Assembly: GCA_002007465.1 (NCBI GenBank)
Contig: LNAC01000768.1
Span: 434,001 to 498,000 of the forward strand
DNA length: 64,000 nt
Reading direction: 5' to 3'
Origin: Ailurus styani
Lineage: Eukaryota > Chordata > Mammalia > Carnivora > Ailuridae
This document shows, one piece after another, positions 34,575-46,150 of the stretch. The notes beneath the pieces are model-generated. The model was not told the DNA's origin, made no database searches, and saw nothing but the letters and a program-made list of their open reading frames with translations. The translations under genes were made by a program, and so were the position numbers. Each line of letters begins with the position of its first letter. The first letter of the stretch is position 1.

Positions 34575-36060
34575 ACCACATTCAAAAAAATTTAATGAGT
34601 ATGTACTCTGGGTCTGTGACTGCTAAGTTAACAGGAGTAAATAAGGCACATGAGATTTTTTTTTTCTTCTCTCTTTGCCTTTGCAAAATAAAAATCAAAC
34701 AAAACAACTAGGTCATATCAATTAGTGTGAATGGATAAAGGGCTTCTGAGAAGAGTGGAGGGACAGAAGTCCCATTTAAGATGATATTTCATCACATAGA
34801 TAAGTGATAAAAAGGGTAGAGTTATGCAAAGTTTGGGGGAAATAGCATTCTAGGCAAGAAAACTCCTACTACCGTGACTTAAATAAGATAGGAGTTTGTT
34901 TCTCTCATGAAAACACCAAGATTTGTGGTCCAGGCCTTCCTACGTGGCTCTGTCATCCTAGGCTCCCAGGACTATTCCAGCCCTCACCGTTTCATGGCAA
35001 GAATGAAGAGTAAAAGCACAGGACAGCAATCTTTATGGAGATGACATGAAAGTGATGTATATTACCTCTGTTCACATTACATTGGCCTGAATTTGGTCAC
35101 AATTCAATAGAGTCTGAGAATATAGTCCGGAGCCGCCAAACCCGTTACTGCCACAATTCAGGTGGTTATATTATAGAAAGGAAGAAACAAAGGATGAATG
35201 TTGAGATTCTGTTATCAGTCTTTGCAGAGGCTCCAAGTTGAATACAAACTTGCATTTTTACGGAATATGAAAAAAGTCAGAGATACTGAAACAGAGTTAG
35301 CCTGGAAGGAATGGAGATGAGGCTGGTGAGGCAAACAGTGTGTGGATAATTTAGGCCATGTGAATTATGATAAGAAATTTGAATTTTATTCAAAGGTGAT
35401 GGAGAATTGAAGTGATGGCATGAGAGTGAGAGATACCATTTATCATTTAAAAATATCACATTGGCTCCATTATAACAAAGAGATTCTTGGTAGAAAGAAT
35501 ATGAGGAGATGAAGAGCAATTAGAATCTTTAGCCAGACTTCCACAATAAAGATGATGATGGTAGTTGTAAGAACTGATAAAGTTTGCTTACAATTCACAG
35601 ATAAGGCTTCCAATACTTTCTAATGTATTTTATGCAGAGAATGAAGGAAAGACGGAGAGTCAAGGATAACGTTGTTGACTTTGGCGTGGGAAATTGGAGA
35701 CACAGTGATAACATTTATGGATGGAGAATATTGTCAATGAACCAGTTTTACTGAAATACAACAGTGGTGAGTAGGTCATGTGTTATGTTTTGAGGATGCA
35801 GGTTTAAAATGTCTATTAGAATCCAAGCAGGATTTTCAATAAATAGTTGGGTATAGGGCTGTCGATGAAGAGAGGAGGTTAGTATGTGCAGGAATTGAAA
35901 GATTATACATAAACAGAGAGAGAGAGAAGAAAGAAGAGGGTTAAGGACAGAATCCAGGGGTATGTCAAAATTAGCAATTAGTCAAGTAAAGGAAGAGTCA
36001 TTACTATACTTGTGGAAGGGAATGTACGAGGTGGTACAATGTATAAAGTATTTGAAAATT
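34575..36060 (-). mobile_element. L2 LINE relic with a nested repeat
   Basis: Long reverse-complement L2 3' part. Motifs on the + strand, in order: AAATAGCATTCTAGGCAAGAA (GGAAGAGCATTCCAGGCAGAG in the family), TAGGCCATGTGAATTATGATAAG, GAATTTTATTCAAAGGTGATGG, AAAATATCACATTGGCTCC, TGTCTATTAGAATCCAAGC and AATAGTTGGGTATAGGG. About 300 bp of unrelated sequence (34862-35170) interrupts it. No coding capacity remains. Confidence 0.7.
34862..35170. mobile_element. Unidentified old repeat nested in the L2
   Basis: CTACCGTGACTTAAATAAGATAGGAGTTTGTTTCTCTCATG ... CATTACATTGGCCTGAATTTGGTCAC ... matches a mammalian interspersed repeat by word order, but I cannot assign the family. It breaks the L2 between GGCAAGAA and the REPEAT-like GGATGAATG continuation. 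Confidence 0.45.
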
Positions 36061-36078
36061 ATGAATTAAAGAGTATGC

Positions 36079-36288
36079 CTACTGTGGTGGACAGACTCTA
36101 AGAGTGCCATCATTTATCTTCATTTCTTACTGTGCATGCTTTTGTATTATCCCCTCCCCCTAAATGTAAGTGGGGCCTGTCACTTGCTTCTAATCAATAG
36201 AATATGGCAAAGGTAATAATATATACATGACAACATATACATAATAAAGTGATTGTTATATAAGATTATAGCTCCCATCTGGCTAGAG

Positions 36289-36338
<50 letters not shown>

Positions 36339-36725
36339 CTTGCCATGAAGAAGGAAGTGGTATATTGAGGAACTTCATATGGCATTGCCTGCTGATGACC
36401 TCTAGGACCTGAGGGTATCCTCTAGCCATGATCAGTACAAATATCTGAAGTGAAGCTCAGTACTGCATCTTCAAGGAAATGAATGCTCCTAACAACCGCG
36501 CAAAGAGGAAAACAGCTCCTACCCTAGTCAAGCCTCCAGATGAAGCTGCAGCCCAGCCTGTATTTGACTGTAACCTCAAACTATTTTAAGCAGAGGATTC
36601 AGCTGCCATGCCTGAGTTCCTGACTCACACAAACTGTAACACAATGCATATTTGCCATTTTAAACTACATTCTAACCTTGAGTGATACTGTCATGCAGTA
36701 ATAGAAAAATTAAAAACACAGACTA
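36079..36725 (+). mobile_element. MLT1-like LTR relic (ERVL-MaLR)
   Basis: MaLR order: GACAGACTCTAAGAGTGCC, TATTATCCCCTCCCCC, GTAAGTGGGGCCTGTCACTTGCTTCTAATCAATAGAATATGGC. An expanded (TC)n follows (36293-36334), then CAACCGCGCAAAGAGG, AGTCAAGCCTCCAGATGAAGCTGCAGCC, CTGACTCACACAAACTG and a degraded end. Solo LTR, non-coding. Confidence 0.75.
36293..36334. repeat. (TC)n microsatellite in LTR
   Basis: About 21 uninterrupted CT units, grown from the CTCTCTC motif that this LTR family normally carries. Confidence 0.93.
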
Positions 36726-37539
36726 TGGATGTAGAAGGCTATTGCTAAACTAGATTCACACACTAGGGAAAGATAATGCAAATCTGAGAGACATTAACTG
36801 GCAATTGAAAGCCTGCTGTGAAAGCCAAACTGCCTCATTGACCGCACACAAGGAGCCTGTCTTGAGGAGGAAGGCAGAGAAAACTGAGTGTCAGAGCAAA
36901 CAGTTATTCTAGTGGGCATACTGGAATGGATACAATTAAGATAGAAAAACCCAGCAGATGATTATGTTGCAAGAAAGGTCCAGAAGATACATCACGTTCA
37001 AAGGGCATAAATGACGTATGGCACGTGAAGCACCAGCACCAGTAAGAAGTTCAGGTTGTTCCGTGAGCCAAAAGTTGGCACAATCTCCAAGTGAGAAGGT
37101 TAAAGTGAACACTGGCATCACCTCAGTGATTCCTTTTCTCTGGAATCTGGTCACTCAAATCCTGTGTGGCTTTATTAGCCCACGTGACTCTAAAATTCCG
37201 TGTGTTGCTGTTGTATGATTCTATCCAGCCATTGTCTGTTTCTCAGGAAGGCTAGTCTGATATAATGCTCCTGTACAGTGAGTAAAAGGAGTTCTTGACT
37301 GACTAATCTCATTTCTATTATTTCATTTTACAGCAGAAATAACAACGTACATATTTAACGAAGTGTAAGAGTAACTCTAGAACTCCATTGCCAGTCATTC
37401 TCTTCTAACGTACAGGTTCTTATTTTACATGATTTATCTTATGCTATAAATTGTAAACAACAATTTTTTTGTTTTAGACAGTTAATGTTTGTTCAGCCTC
37501 TCTGGGCTTCCTTCCTGCAGTTTCTCCTTTCTTCCTGAA
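36726..37539. other. Unassigned sequence
   Basis: No gene or repeat recognised. Two overlapping opposite frames of about 70 codons (36936-37218) look like chance. Confidence 0.4.
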
Positions 37540-37730
37540 GTGAGTATTTTTCTGTAATTGCGAGTTTACTCTCAATATGTGCTTATTTGAAAACATTATT
37601 ATTCAGTGTTATTCATCAAAAAAATAGTTTCACTGGGTATAGTGGTTTTATATTGATTTTTTCCCGACCATTTTGAACATATTATTTCAGTCTCCTGGGT
37701 CCTATTCTCTTTTGAGAAGTCCTTTGCCAG

Positions 37731-37930
37731 GGCGCCTGGGTGGCTCAGTGGGTTAAAGCCTCTGCTTTCGGCTCAGGTCATAATCTCAGGGTCCTGGGAT
37801 CCAGGCCTGCATCGGGCTCCCTGCTCAGCGGGGAGCCTGCTTCCCCCTCTCTCTCTCTGCCAGCCTCTCTGCCTCCTTGTGATCTCTCTCCCTCTGTGAA
37901 ATAAATAAAGAAATCTTTAAAAAAAAAAAA
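37731..37930 (+). mobile_element. CAN SINE, young type
   Basis: The 14-15-bp direct repeat GAAGTCCTTTGCCAG flanks it (37716-37730 and 37931-37945). Intact tRNA-like head and a uniform A12 end after AAATAAAGAAATCTTT. Nested in the minus-strand L1 relic. Confidence 0.97.
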
Positions 37931-39396
37931 GAAGTCCTTTGCCAGTCTAATTATTCCCCCTTGTTCAGTCATCTACATGGTTTTCTCTGACGGTTCGGTG
38001 TGCTCTACTTTATCTTTGTTTATCCACAATTTTGCGCAAGGCTTTTAGATGTATCTCTCCCTCAATCATATCTCTTTCCTGTATTGTGCTTTCTAATTTA
38101 GATGATTTGTGCTATTCATCAATCCTTGCAATATTTTCATGTGTAACACCTTCTACATTTCCCCTTGCCTACCCATTACCCTCTTCTCCATTCTTTCACT
38201 CTGGTTCTACAACTAGAACTTAGTCTATTTTGAGTATTCCGGCAGTTTTTGTGTTTGTTTGTTTTTTTATCTCTTTTAATCTTCTAATTTTTACTTAATT
38301 CTGAATTTTAGTTCAATTACTCTCTCTTTATCTGTGTATAGTGTATTTATTTTGTACACAGTTTTTACTCTTTACCTTTCCTATTTGGGGTGTTAGGTAG
38401 TTTTTGACTTAAAATTTTAGGCTTTAATTTCTAGAAAATATATTTATTACTTCAAATAATATACTTGCTAGTGTTGATATGTAATTTCTTTTGTTCCTTT
38501 AATTATGCTTCTTTTATGTTACAGCTGATAATTTTGATACGTGCAGCCTTTGTGAAACTCCTTTTCAGTTTTTTTTTCTGCTGAATTATGCCCATGCGAG
38601 CTGATTCCCTTTTGTGTTTTATAAATTTTGATTTGGAACTCATGTTCCACAGAACCTTGCGTAGGGTTCTGAATATTATGAGATATTCATTATTTTTTTT
38701 ATTTACTTCATTGACGTACATGTTTCAGAATCCAAGTATTATCATCGTGTTCTATCAATTATCAGTTTTTGATTTTTCACTATTTCCTGTCTGATTTTTA
38801 ATAGCTGAATGTGGTAAATATGTTCAGCCAGGAAGTCCCCAATCAGTCCAGCCTCCATGAGGTTCCCAGGTCCCCAGTAATCATCTGAGATTGGCCTGAG
38901 ACTCCTTCCATCCTTCAAGGGGTCTTCCTTGGTGGTGTCTTTCATTTAGTCTCCCACACTTTGCTTTATTCATGGCCTTTAACTCTTATCTTTTATATGA
39001 GGTGTTTAGAGGACATGTGTTAGGTTACAAAGATCTAACAAGACCCATCTTGAGAAATAGGAGATTCTGAAGTTCTCTCACATTTTTCTGATTTTCTCTT
39101 TCTCCTTGTTTTTGGGTCTTGGACATATTTCACATTTTTTGTATGAAAGATACCCATTACTAGATGCAAAATACCCATTTACAGTTTTGTAATTCAGAAT
39201 TTTAAAATATACCTTACTAGAATTTTTTTTCTATAAATTTAACCTTCCATATTAATGAAAACTTAACTTCTCACCCAATGCTATTGTTTCTCGGGGGCAT
39301 TACATTTAGCATTCCTTATAGGGTCTTCCCAGGTCATAAATACTTCCAGGTCTTTCTTAGCATGTGTCCTTCACTGGGCATGCAAATGGCATTTTA

Positions 39397-39600
39397 TTTT
39401 TTTAAAGATTTTATTTATCTTTTTATTAGAGAGAGAGAGAGATCACAAGTAGGCAGAGAGGTAGGCAGAGAGAGAGGGGGAAGCAGGCTCCCTGCTGAGC
39501 AGAGAGCCTGATGCGGGGGCCCCCCCGATCCCAGGACCCTGAGATCATGACCCGAGCTGAAGGCAGAGGCTTAACCTACTAAGCCACCCAGGCGCCCCCA
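39397..39600 (-). mobile_element. CAN SINE, young type
   Basis: CAAATGGCATTTTA is duplicated (39383-39396 and 39601-39614). The central region has an unusual GGGGGCCCCCCC run (39517-39527) where CGGGCCTC is expected. Confidence 0.95.
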
Positions 39601-40499
39601 CAAATGGCATTTTAAGCTCTGTAGTATACATAGGCAATTTTAAATACCCTAATTTCCCAAAGAAACTACTTCCCGAGATAGATTAGTCTCTCAGGCTTTA
39701 GGCAAACTCCTGTATGTATGTCTCAAATATATTCTTTTGCTTCAGACGGTTCTAAGTTTTGGTTCACTTATCCTCTTTTCAGGCAATGCCCACCTCTTCT
39801 CTGTGAGGAACGAGTTCTGTGTTAGGCATATCAGAGATAAGCACCTTGTATCAATCCTTTGGGTAGCCTCCAGAAAGCTTAGAATAGATGAACCCTAAAA
39901 TTTGCAAATAACATCTGCTTTATCCCTCTAAAGCCAGGTTCCAGGGGTCCACACTGGGAATGTGGAGTGCTATCTTCAAGACTGTTGGTGAGCTGGGGAC
40001 GGAGTGGGGAAGGGATAAATAAATATACCAAAAAACTTTCCCACCATTTTCACATTGCTTTTTATTGATTCAGTGTCCACTTCATTGCTGTAAACCTGTG
40101 ACTGTTTTATGTTATTCTGACAAGGTTGGTTCTGACAGTTTCTGCCTGTTTTTCAATGTTATTTTTTAGTGTTACTGTGGAAAAGCAAGAATTTGGAGCT
40201 TCTTACTGCACCATTTTGTAGACCTAGATGGTTTGTGTTCAAATGCAGTGAACACAAATTGTTTATTATTTGCCAACATCAATTAAAAATATCAGGGTCA
40301 ACAGGTTTTTTTCCACCTGCTATAGCAATTTTCTCACCACTTTTTTAGGCTCCACTAACAGAGTGCTATTTTTCTAACAGTTTTTGTGCTGTTTTTCTAG
40401 TACCTGCCAATAATAGCTCAGCCTCAAAGCCAATTCCACATATTTTAGGTTTTTCTTATGGTAGCATCCTAATTATGATACTTTTTTTTTTTGGTCTGT

Positions 40500-40880
40500 T
40501 AGCATTTACTGCATAACAACAACAATAACAAAATCTCAAAATTTAGTGGCTTAAAAGAAGCAGCATTTAAAATAAAAATAAAATAAAATAAAAAAAAGAA
40601 GCAGCATTTAATCCTGATGCTGTAAGCTGGCAGTTTGCATTGGACACAGGTGAATAGTTTACCTGTTCACTCAGTTGGGTTCCCTCACGTGTTAGTGGTG
40701 AGCTGCTCAGCAGGTTCGCTATGGCCTCAACAGGGAGAGACTGCATCAGCCCCTCATCATTTCTTAGCATCTCACAGGCTTCCCTGGGCTTGATCACATG
40801 ATTGCTGTGTTCCAGAAGCACAAGCAGAAGCTGTAAAGTCACTTTCATTCTGGGCTTAGAACTCATGCACTGTTTCATTT
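40500..40880 (-). mobile_element. Old interspersed repeat, MaLR/LTR-like
   Basis: TTTACTGCATAACAACAACAATAACAAAATCTC..TTTAGTGGCTTAAAAGAAG, then GGGTTCCCTCACGTG, then CCCCTCATCATTTCTTAGC. This follows a reversed LTR whose 3' end reads TTTTAAGCCACTAA. A later A-rich mini-insertion (40571-40593) splits it. Family uncertain. Confidence 0.5.
40553..40611. repeat. A-rich mini-insertion with 18-bp direct duplication
   Basis: AAAAGAAGCAGCATTTAA occurs at 40553-40570 and again at 40594-40611, identically. Between them are only 23 bases of AAT/AAAAT-type sequence. This has the layout of a retrotransposition event in which nothing but an A-rich tail was inserted. Confidence 0.9.
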
Positions 40881-41376
40881 CATTCTATCAATTAATGGCT
40901 AAATGGCTAGACTGGATTTGAGGAACAGACAGACTGACTACCTCTTGAGTGGGGATGCACAATTGGTAGCCTTTTGGAAACCTACCAGATCTGTGTGGAC
41001 TTCCTGCTCTTGTCTTAGTTTCTCTCCTTTGGGTAGCTACCATTACTTCATTTTTAATTTTAATGATAGTTATTATTTTCTCCATTGGTAATAAACATTG
41101 TACCTTCTTCACTCTAGTCATAGTTTCATTTCTTCTAGGAATTTTTTTAATTGTCCTAGTTATAGAATTAGCCTTAATGGCAATTTTGATAGAAGATACA
41201 TACTAATGCAAGAAATAGATTCTCATATCCTCAATATTTCATAAATTTTAACATATAATAGGGCTGACTACTAATAGATTATCCCTAAACTAAAAAATCC
41301 ATACACTCTTAAAATACTGAAAGCCACAATGGTATTGATCATGCTTCTGTCAAAACTTCTTTTGCTCCACTGTTTT
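40881..41376. other. Unassigned sequence
   Basis: No gene or repeat recognised. Confidence 0.4.
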
Positions 41377-41555
41377 TTTTTTTAAAGATTTTATTTATTT
41401 ATATGACAGAGAGAGATCACAAGTAGGCAGAGAGGGAGGAGGAAGCAGGCTCCCCACCGAGCAGAGAGCCCGATGAGGGCCTTGATCCCAGGACCCTGAG
41501 ATCACGACCCGAGCCGAAGGCAGAGGCTTTAACCCACTGAGCCACCCAGGTGTCC
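41377..41555 (-). mobile_element. CAN SINE, young type
   Basis: TGCTCCACTGTTTT is duplicated (41363-41376 and 41556-41569). The GA body is about 15 bp shorter than in other copies. Confidence 0.96.
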
Positions 41556-41569
41556 TGCTCCACTGTTTT

Positions 41570-42457
41570 GAATAATGATCTCATCATTGCTTTCCAATCT
41601 TTTCTCTTTACTTTAACACATATTAGCAAATTACCTAATTGTGTAACTGTGGGGTTGTTTGGTTTAGTAATTATCACTAAAATTATTTGTGAAATTGTGT
41701 GTGTGTTCATATTAGGTTGCTTTCATAAATAATAGACTAAAGTAATTGAATGTGATCACTAATTGTATCAACAGCTTTTGAAGCTTTGGCAACACAATAA
41801 ATTACTATTTACAATGTTTTATACTCAAGATAATTTTTTAAACAATGCCATTTTCTGTAAATGGCAACTATATGGATACAAAATATTCACCAATAACAGT
41901 GTATATACACCATGCTTTTTTGATGCCCAGAGACGTTTGAATAAAGCTTCTATGAAAAAAAAAATATTGAAGCTGTATTATTAGCCACCCTTTTGTCCTT
42001 ATCCACTGCAGTAGTGTTAGAAATTGTTTATTATTCTTTTTATCATTTATAATGCAAATATAAAAAAAAGTCTGAGTATCAGTTCCTATACTATTCAAAT
42101 CCTACCAAAAAAGTAAATGGTAGAATATTTTACTTATTTGAATTATTTGTATGAATTCACATATTTAGATAACTCTAAATATTATAAGAATCTAAAGAGT
42201 CTAAAGAGCAAAATACTAGTCAGAGCAAATTGCTAATCCTTTTTTTTTAATCTATGAGTTCATTTATCATAGAATAATTTCACCTAATTTAGTTAACATA
42301 CAATGGAAATCCATATATAAGAATAAAGTCTGTCTTTAGGTTAAGAAACTTAACAAGTATATGGGTTGTTAGAAATTACTGTTTTAAAAAAATGAGAAAT
42401 GTAAAACTTAATACAAACTAAAGCCTGATAATTACTTAAATTTTTCATTAAATAAAG
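41570..42457. other. AT-rich sequence, nothing recognised
   Basis: Very AT-rich. No gene or repeat recognised. Confidence 0.4.
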
Positions 42458-42795
42458 ACAATTATCATATGGTTACACTATTATGGGGAATATAAGGAAT
42501 AGCGCAGAGGATCATATGGTAAGGGAGGGAAAACTGAATGGGAAGAAATCAGAGAGGGAGACAAACCACGAGAAATTCCAGACTCCAGGAAACAAATTGA
42601 AGGTTCCAGAAGGGAGGAATGTGGGCAGATGGGGTAACTGGATGATGGGCATTAAGGAAGGCATGTGATCTGATGAGCATTGAGTGTTACATGCAACTAA
42701 TGAATCATTGAACACTACATCAAAAACTATAGATGTACTATATGTTGGCTAATTGAACTTAATAAAAATAATAAATAAATAAACAAATAAAAAGA
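42458..42795 (+). mobile_element. L1 3' UTR fragment
   Basis: Runs from ACAATTATCATATGGTTACAC through GAGAGGGAGACAAACCACGAG, AAGGTTCCAGAAGGGAGG and TGATGGGCATTAAGGAAGGCA to TGGCTAATTGAACTTAATAAAAATAATAAATAAATAAAC. The terminal sequence is the form that carries the A-rich tail. 5'-truncated and non-coding. Confidence 0.88.
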
Positions 42796-42892
42796 AAAAT
42801 ATTAACATAGAAAACTAAAGTAACACAAGCCGCAAAATTTCAACTACCTAAAGTTAATAATTGTTAAAACTGTTTCTTCTGTTACATTGTTT

Positions 42893-43101
42893 TTTGTTTT
42901 GTTTTGTTTTTTTAAAGATTTTATTTATTTATTTGACACACAGAGAGAGATTACAAGTAGGCAGAGAGGCAGGCAGAGAGAGAGGAGGAAGCAGGCTCCC
43001 TGCTGAGCAGAGAGCCCAATGAGGGCCTCGATCCCAGGACCCTGAGATCATGACCTGAGCCGAAAGCAGAGGCTTTAACCCACTGAGCCACCCAGGCGCC
43101 C
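42893..43101 (-). mobile_element. CAN SINE, young type
   Basis: A 17-18-bp direct repeat, TCTTCTGTTACATTGTTT, flanks it (42875-42892 and 43102-43119). The body contains an extra ACACA before the GAGAGAGAT block. Confidence 0.97.
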
Positions 43102-43119
43102 TCTTCTGTTACATTGTTT

Positions 43120-43344
43120 ACATGATTATGATAAACATGATATGAGCATGTACATATTTTATCAATTATATAATATTCATCCAATTAATATCGTATTTTA
43201 GATAGCATATAATTACTAATATAATATTTTATAAAAATTTTAAAGGGTAACATTATTATATCTGAGCTCTGATCAGCCCTATCTTTTCTGTTGCACATGG
43301 CTTTCTCCATTTGCTCCAAAAGATTACATTAAAATAAATCTCTG
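43120..43344. other. AT-rich spacer, nothing recognised
   Basis: No gene or repeat recognised. Confidence 0.35.
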
Positions 43345-43862
43345 TGTCATCCAGAGAAAAACAAATACCATATGATTTCACCCATATGTAGAATTTAAGA
43401 AATGAAACAGATGAACAAAGGAATAAAAGAGAAAAACCAAAAACAGACTCTTAGTTATAACCTGAGAAAGGTTACCAGAGGGAATGGGTGGGTGAGATGA
43501 GTGAAACTGGTGATGGGGATCAAGAGTACACTTACCTGGGTGCTTGGGTGGCTCAGTCAGTTAAGTGTCTACCTTTGCCTCAGGTCATGATCTTGGGGTC
43601 CTTGGATCTAGTCCCACATCGGGCTTCCTGTTCTACAGGGAGCCTGCTTCTCTCTCTGCCTCTCCTTCCCTCTCTCTCTATGTCTCTCTCTCTGTCCCTC
43701 ACAAATAAATAAATAAAATCTAAAAAAAAAAAAAAAGAGTACACTTACCTGACGAGCACTGAGTAATGTATACAATTGCTGAAACCGCTGTATTATATAC
43801 CCGAAACTAAGTTAACACTGTATGTTAACTATACCGGAATCAAATTAAAAAATAAATAAAAT
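43345..43862 (+). mobile_element. L1 3' UTR fragment split by a SINE
   Basis: ACCATATGATTTCACCCATATG, AAACAGACTCTTAG, GGTTACCAGAGGGAATGGG before the SINE, and CTGACGAGCACTGAGTAATG, GTTAACACTGTATGTTAAC and an A-rich end after it. No coding part. Confidence 0.9.
43539..43734 (+). mobile_element. CAN SINE, nested in L1 3' UTR
   Basis: The direct repeat AAGAGTACACTTACCTG (17 bp) flanks it (43522-43538 and 43735-43751). The head is GGTGCTTGGGTGGCTCAGTC, of the older TTAAGTGTCTACC form. Confidence 0.96.
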
Positions 43863-44629
43863 GAGTGTCTCTGTGGCTATGTGACAAAAACTTACTTCTG
43901 AATGTTTTCCAAGATAGAATCATAAAATGAAATGATTATACTTGATCTAAATAAAAAATAAAATTACTATTATTGATGTTTACCTTCTGAAGGAATATTA
44001 TGTTTTTTGAGGAGAACAGTTGAAATCTGGGGGAAAAAAGTGTGGGAGGCAAATAAATTATAATTTAACAGTGTTTTCATCTCTGTTCTTATCACTTATA
44101 TCTGAACGAGGGCTTTATTGCCCTATGATAACTTGATAATGCTTCCATTAAGATCATTGAAGCCAACTTTGCTTTGATTCCACACTGACTTCACTGTAAC
44201 TTTTTTATTGTATGGTAATTAAAATTACTCAATAACCTTGTATAATCTGTATTTACAAGGTTAGATAATTGTTGACCATCACAGTCAAAGGTAGACATAT
44301 AACTGGAAATCACAAAGCACTAGGTATGTTCATTGTTCCTAGAGTATCATTGCTTTTAGCCCCTCACAGATGAAAAAAGGTATATTTATGTATATTAACC
44401 ATGTATATATACACACTGATAAATATTTCTATATGTAACCATCTGTAGCTATATTAAGCATGAGTTAATACTGATGTCTCAAATCTAATCCATTTAAATA
44501 AACATAAAAATACGTACTTAAACGTGCTCTTTTTTAATTCAATTATTTTATCAATGTTTGCATTCTAAAACATTTTTGAAACTGCCTATGGCAAAGACTG
44601 GCTATTGCCTATACAAATGCATTCTTCTC
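43863..44629. other. AT-rich sequence, nothing recognised
   Basis: No gene or repeat recognised. Confidence 0.4.
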
Positions 44630-45072
44630 TCATCTCCCTCCTCCATCCCCATCTAAAAGACTACATCTTTGCATTCGAATCTTGGCAGCTAAGTATGGCC
44701 AGGTGACTTGTAGCAAGTGGGAAAGGAAAGTTTGGGGATGGGACTTACAGGAGACGTCTGAAAATTAAACCAGTCCTCTGGCACATCTCTTTCCTTTATC
44801 TTTCCCCCTTTCCTTCAGTCGCCTAGGATTCAGACAAGATGGTTGGATTACGAAGAGCCATACTGAATCATGAGGTAATCATGAAACTAGAAACCCGTGC
44901 GAGACAGTAAAACAAAACAAAACAAAAAAAGCCTGGAGTTTTGATAACTCAGAGCTGCCATACTGACCCTGGTCTGCCTACATCCAAACTTATTTTATGT
45001 GAGGAGAGAATAAATTGCTATCGTTTGGCCTTTCTGTTTTGTTCAGCCAAACCAGATACTAACTGATACAAT
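44630..45072 (+). mobile_element. MLT1-like LTR relic (ERVL-MaLR)
   Basis: Ends with the LTR signature AACTCAGAGCTGCCATACTGACCCTGG, CCTACATCCAAACTTATTTTATGTGAGG, GAATAAATTGCTATCG and ATACTAACTGATACA. The GAATAAA is the LTR polyadenylation signal. An AAAAC-repeat insert (44910-44929) interrupts it. Confidence 0.7.
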
Positions 45073-45100
45073 TTTGAAAATCTTTTAGATATAGTTTCTT

Positions 45101-45279
45101 TTTTCTTTTTCTTTTTCAGAGAGAGAGTGGGAGGAGGGGAAGAGAGAGGGATAGAATCCCAATCGGGTCCATGCCCAGCGCTGAGTCTGACACGGGGCTC
45201 CATCTCACAACCCTGAGATCATGATCTGAACTGAAATCAAGAATTGGACACTTAACCAACTGAGCCACCCAGGCACCCC
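45101..45279 (-). mobile_element. CAN SINE, older type
   Basis: The 15-bp repeat TAGATATAGTTTCTT flanks it (45086-45100 and 45280-45294). The tail has decayed to a TTTTCTTTTT pattern. Confidence 0.95.
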
Positions 45280-45429
45280 TAGATATAGTTTCTTAGTCAA
45301 GCAAATTTTCATGACTGCTTATTTATTGTATCCCTCCCTGGACCCCCAAATAAAAGACTTCTTGGAGAAGGTCATTTAGAGGAGTCCTAAAGAGAAAGAG
45401 TAGTGAAGGGATGGATGTTAGGACTTGTG

Positions 45430-45555
45430 GGGAAAAGAGAAGAGGAGAAGCCAGGAGAGGTGAGGAGAGGGGAAGGGGGGTAAGAAAAGGGAAAGAGGGG
45501 AAAGGCAGGAGAAGGAGGGAAGAAAGAGGAAAGAAGGGAAGAAAGAGGAAACACG
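45430..45555. repeat. GA-rich low-complexity tract
   Basis: Irregular purine-rich sequence (GGAGAAGG, GGGGAAGGGGGG, AGAAAGAGGAAAG). No defined unit. Confidence 0.85.
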
Positions 45556-45689
45556 GGGAGCTTAGAGTGCTCTCTGGGCAACAGAGATAGTATTATATTA
45601 TCAAGGAGGAAAGTAAGAGTATAGCTCGGGGACAAATGTAAAAAATTATTAGATAGCTTTAGCATTGTTGGGAAAGTCTTTTTCGTCTC

Positions 45690-46150
45690 TTTTCAAGAGT
45701 CTGATTACATGAGTGTTAGATCTTTTGTTATATTTGCACAGGTCCCTGAAGCCATGTTATATATAAATATATTTTTTTCCATCTATTCTCTGTTGTTTAG
45801 ATTGCATAATTTCTATTGTTGTATTCTACTTCCATGATTATTTCCTCCATGCCGCTGTTGAACTCACTGATTTATTTTTATGTCAGTAACTGCAGTTTTC
45901 AGTTCTAAAATTTCCATTTATTTTTTCTATATATCTTCTATTTCTTTGCAGAAACTCTTTTGTTCTCAGTGTGTTCTAGTTGCTCAATGTAACAATTCAT
46001 TGAAAATTAAAGCAGTTGCTTTAATTTTTGTCAGATAATTTTAACTCCTCTGTCGCATGTATTGATTTTGTATTGTATTTGTGTTGATTTTTGTAATGAT
46101 TTTTTGTATTTGCATTAATTTTTTGTATTGATTTATATTGATATTTTTCA
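45690..46150 (-). mobile_element. Old L1-related relic
   Basis: CATCTATTCTCTGTTG, TTCTACTTCCATGATTATTTCCTCC, TTGAACTCACTG, TTTTCAGTTCTAAAATTTCC, TGCAGAAACTC and CAGATAATTTTAACTCCTCTG follow a known reversed L1M-type word order. Another reversed L1 3' end adjoins on the right, so this is either a separate insertion or a broken piece. Confidence 0.5.

Larger units (their letters stand above)
37540..40230 (-). mobile_element. Old L1 relic, 5' half (5' UTR and ORF1 region)
   Basis: Read on the + strand, this looks like the reversed 5' part of an ancient L1. GTTTCACTGGGTATAGTGG and TTCAGTCTCCTGGGTCC are followed by CCTTGCCTACCC and TTCAATTACTCTCTC. A reversed 5' UTR (CCAGCCTCCATGAGGTTCCC..., about 38.8-40.2 kb) ends TTCTTACTGCACCATTTTGTAG, which resembles the reversed L1 5' end. 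ORF2 is missing. Two young SINEs have inserted. Confidence 0.5.
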
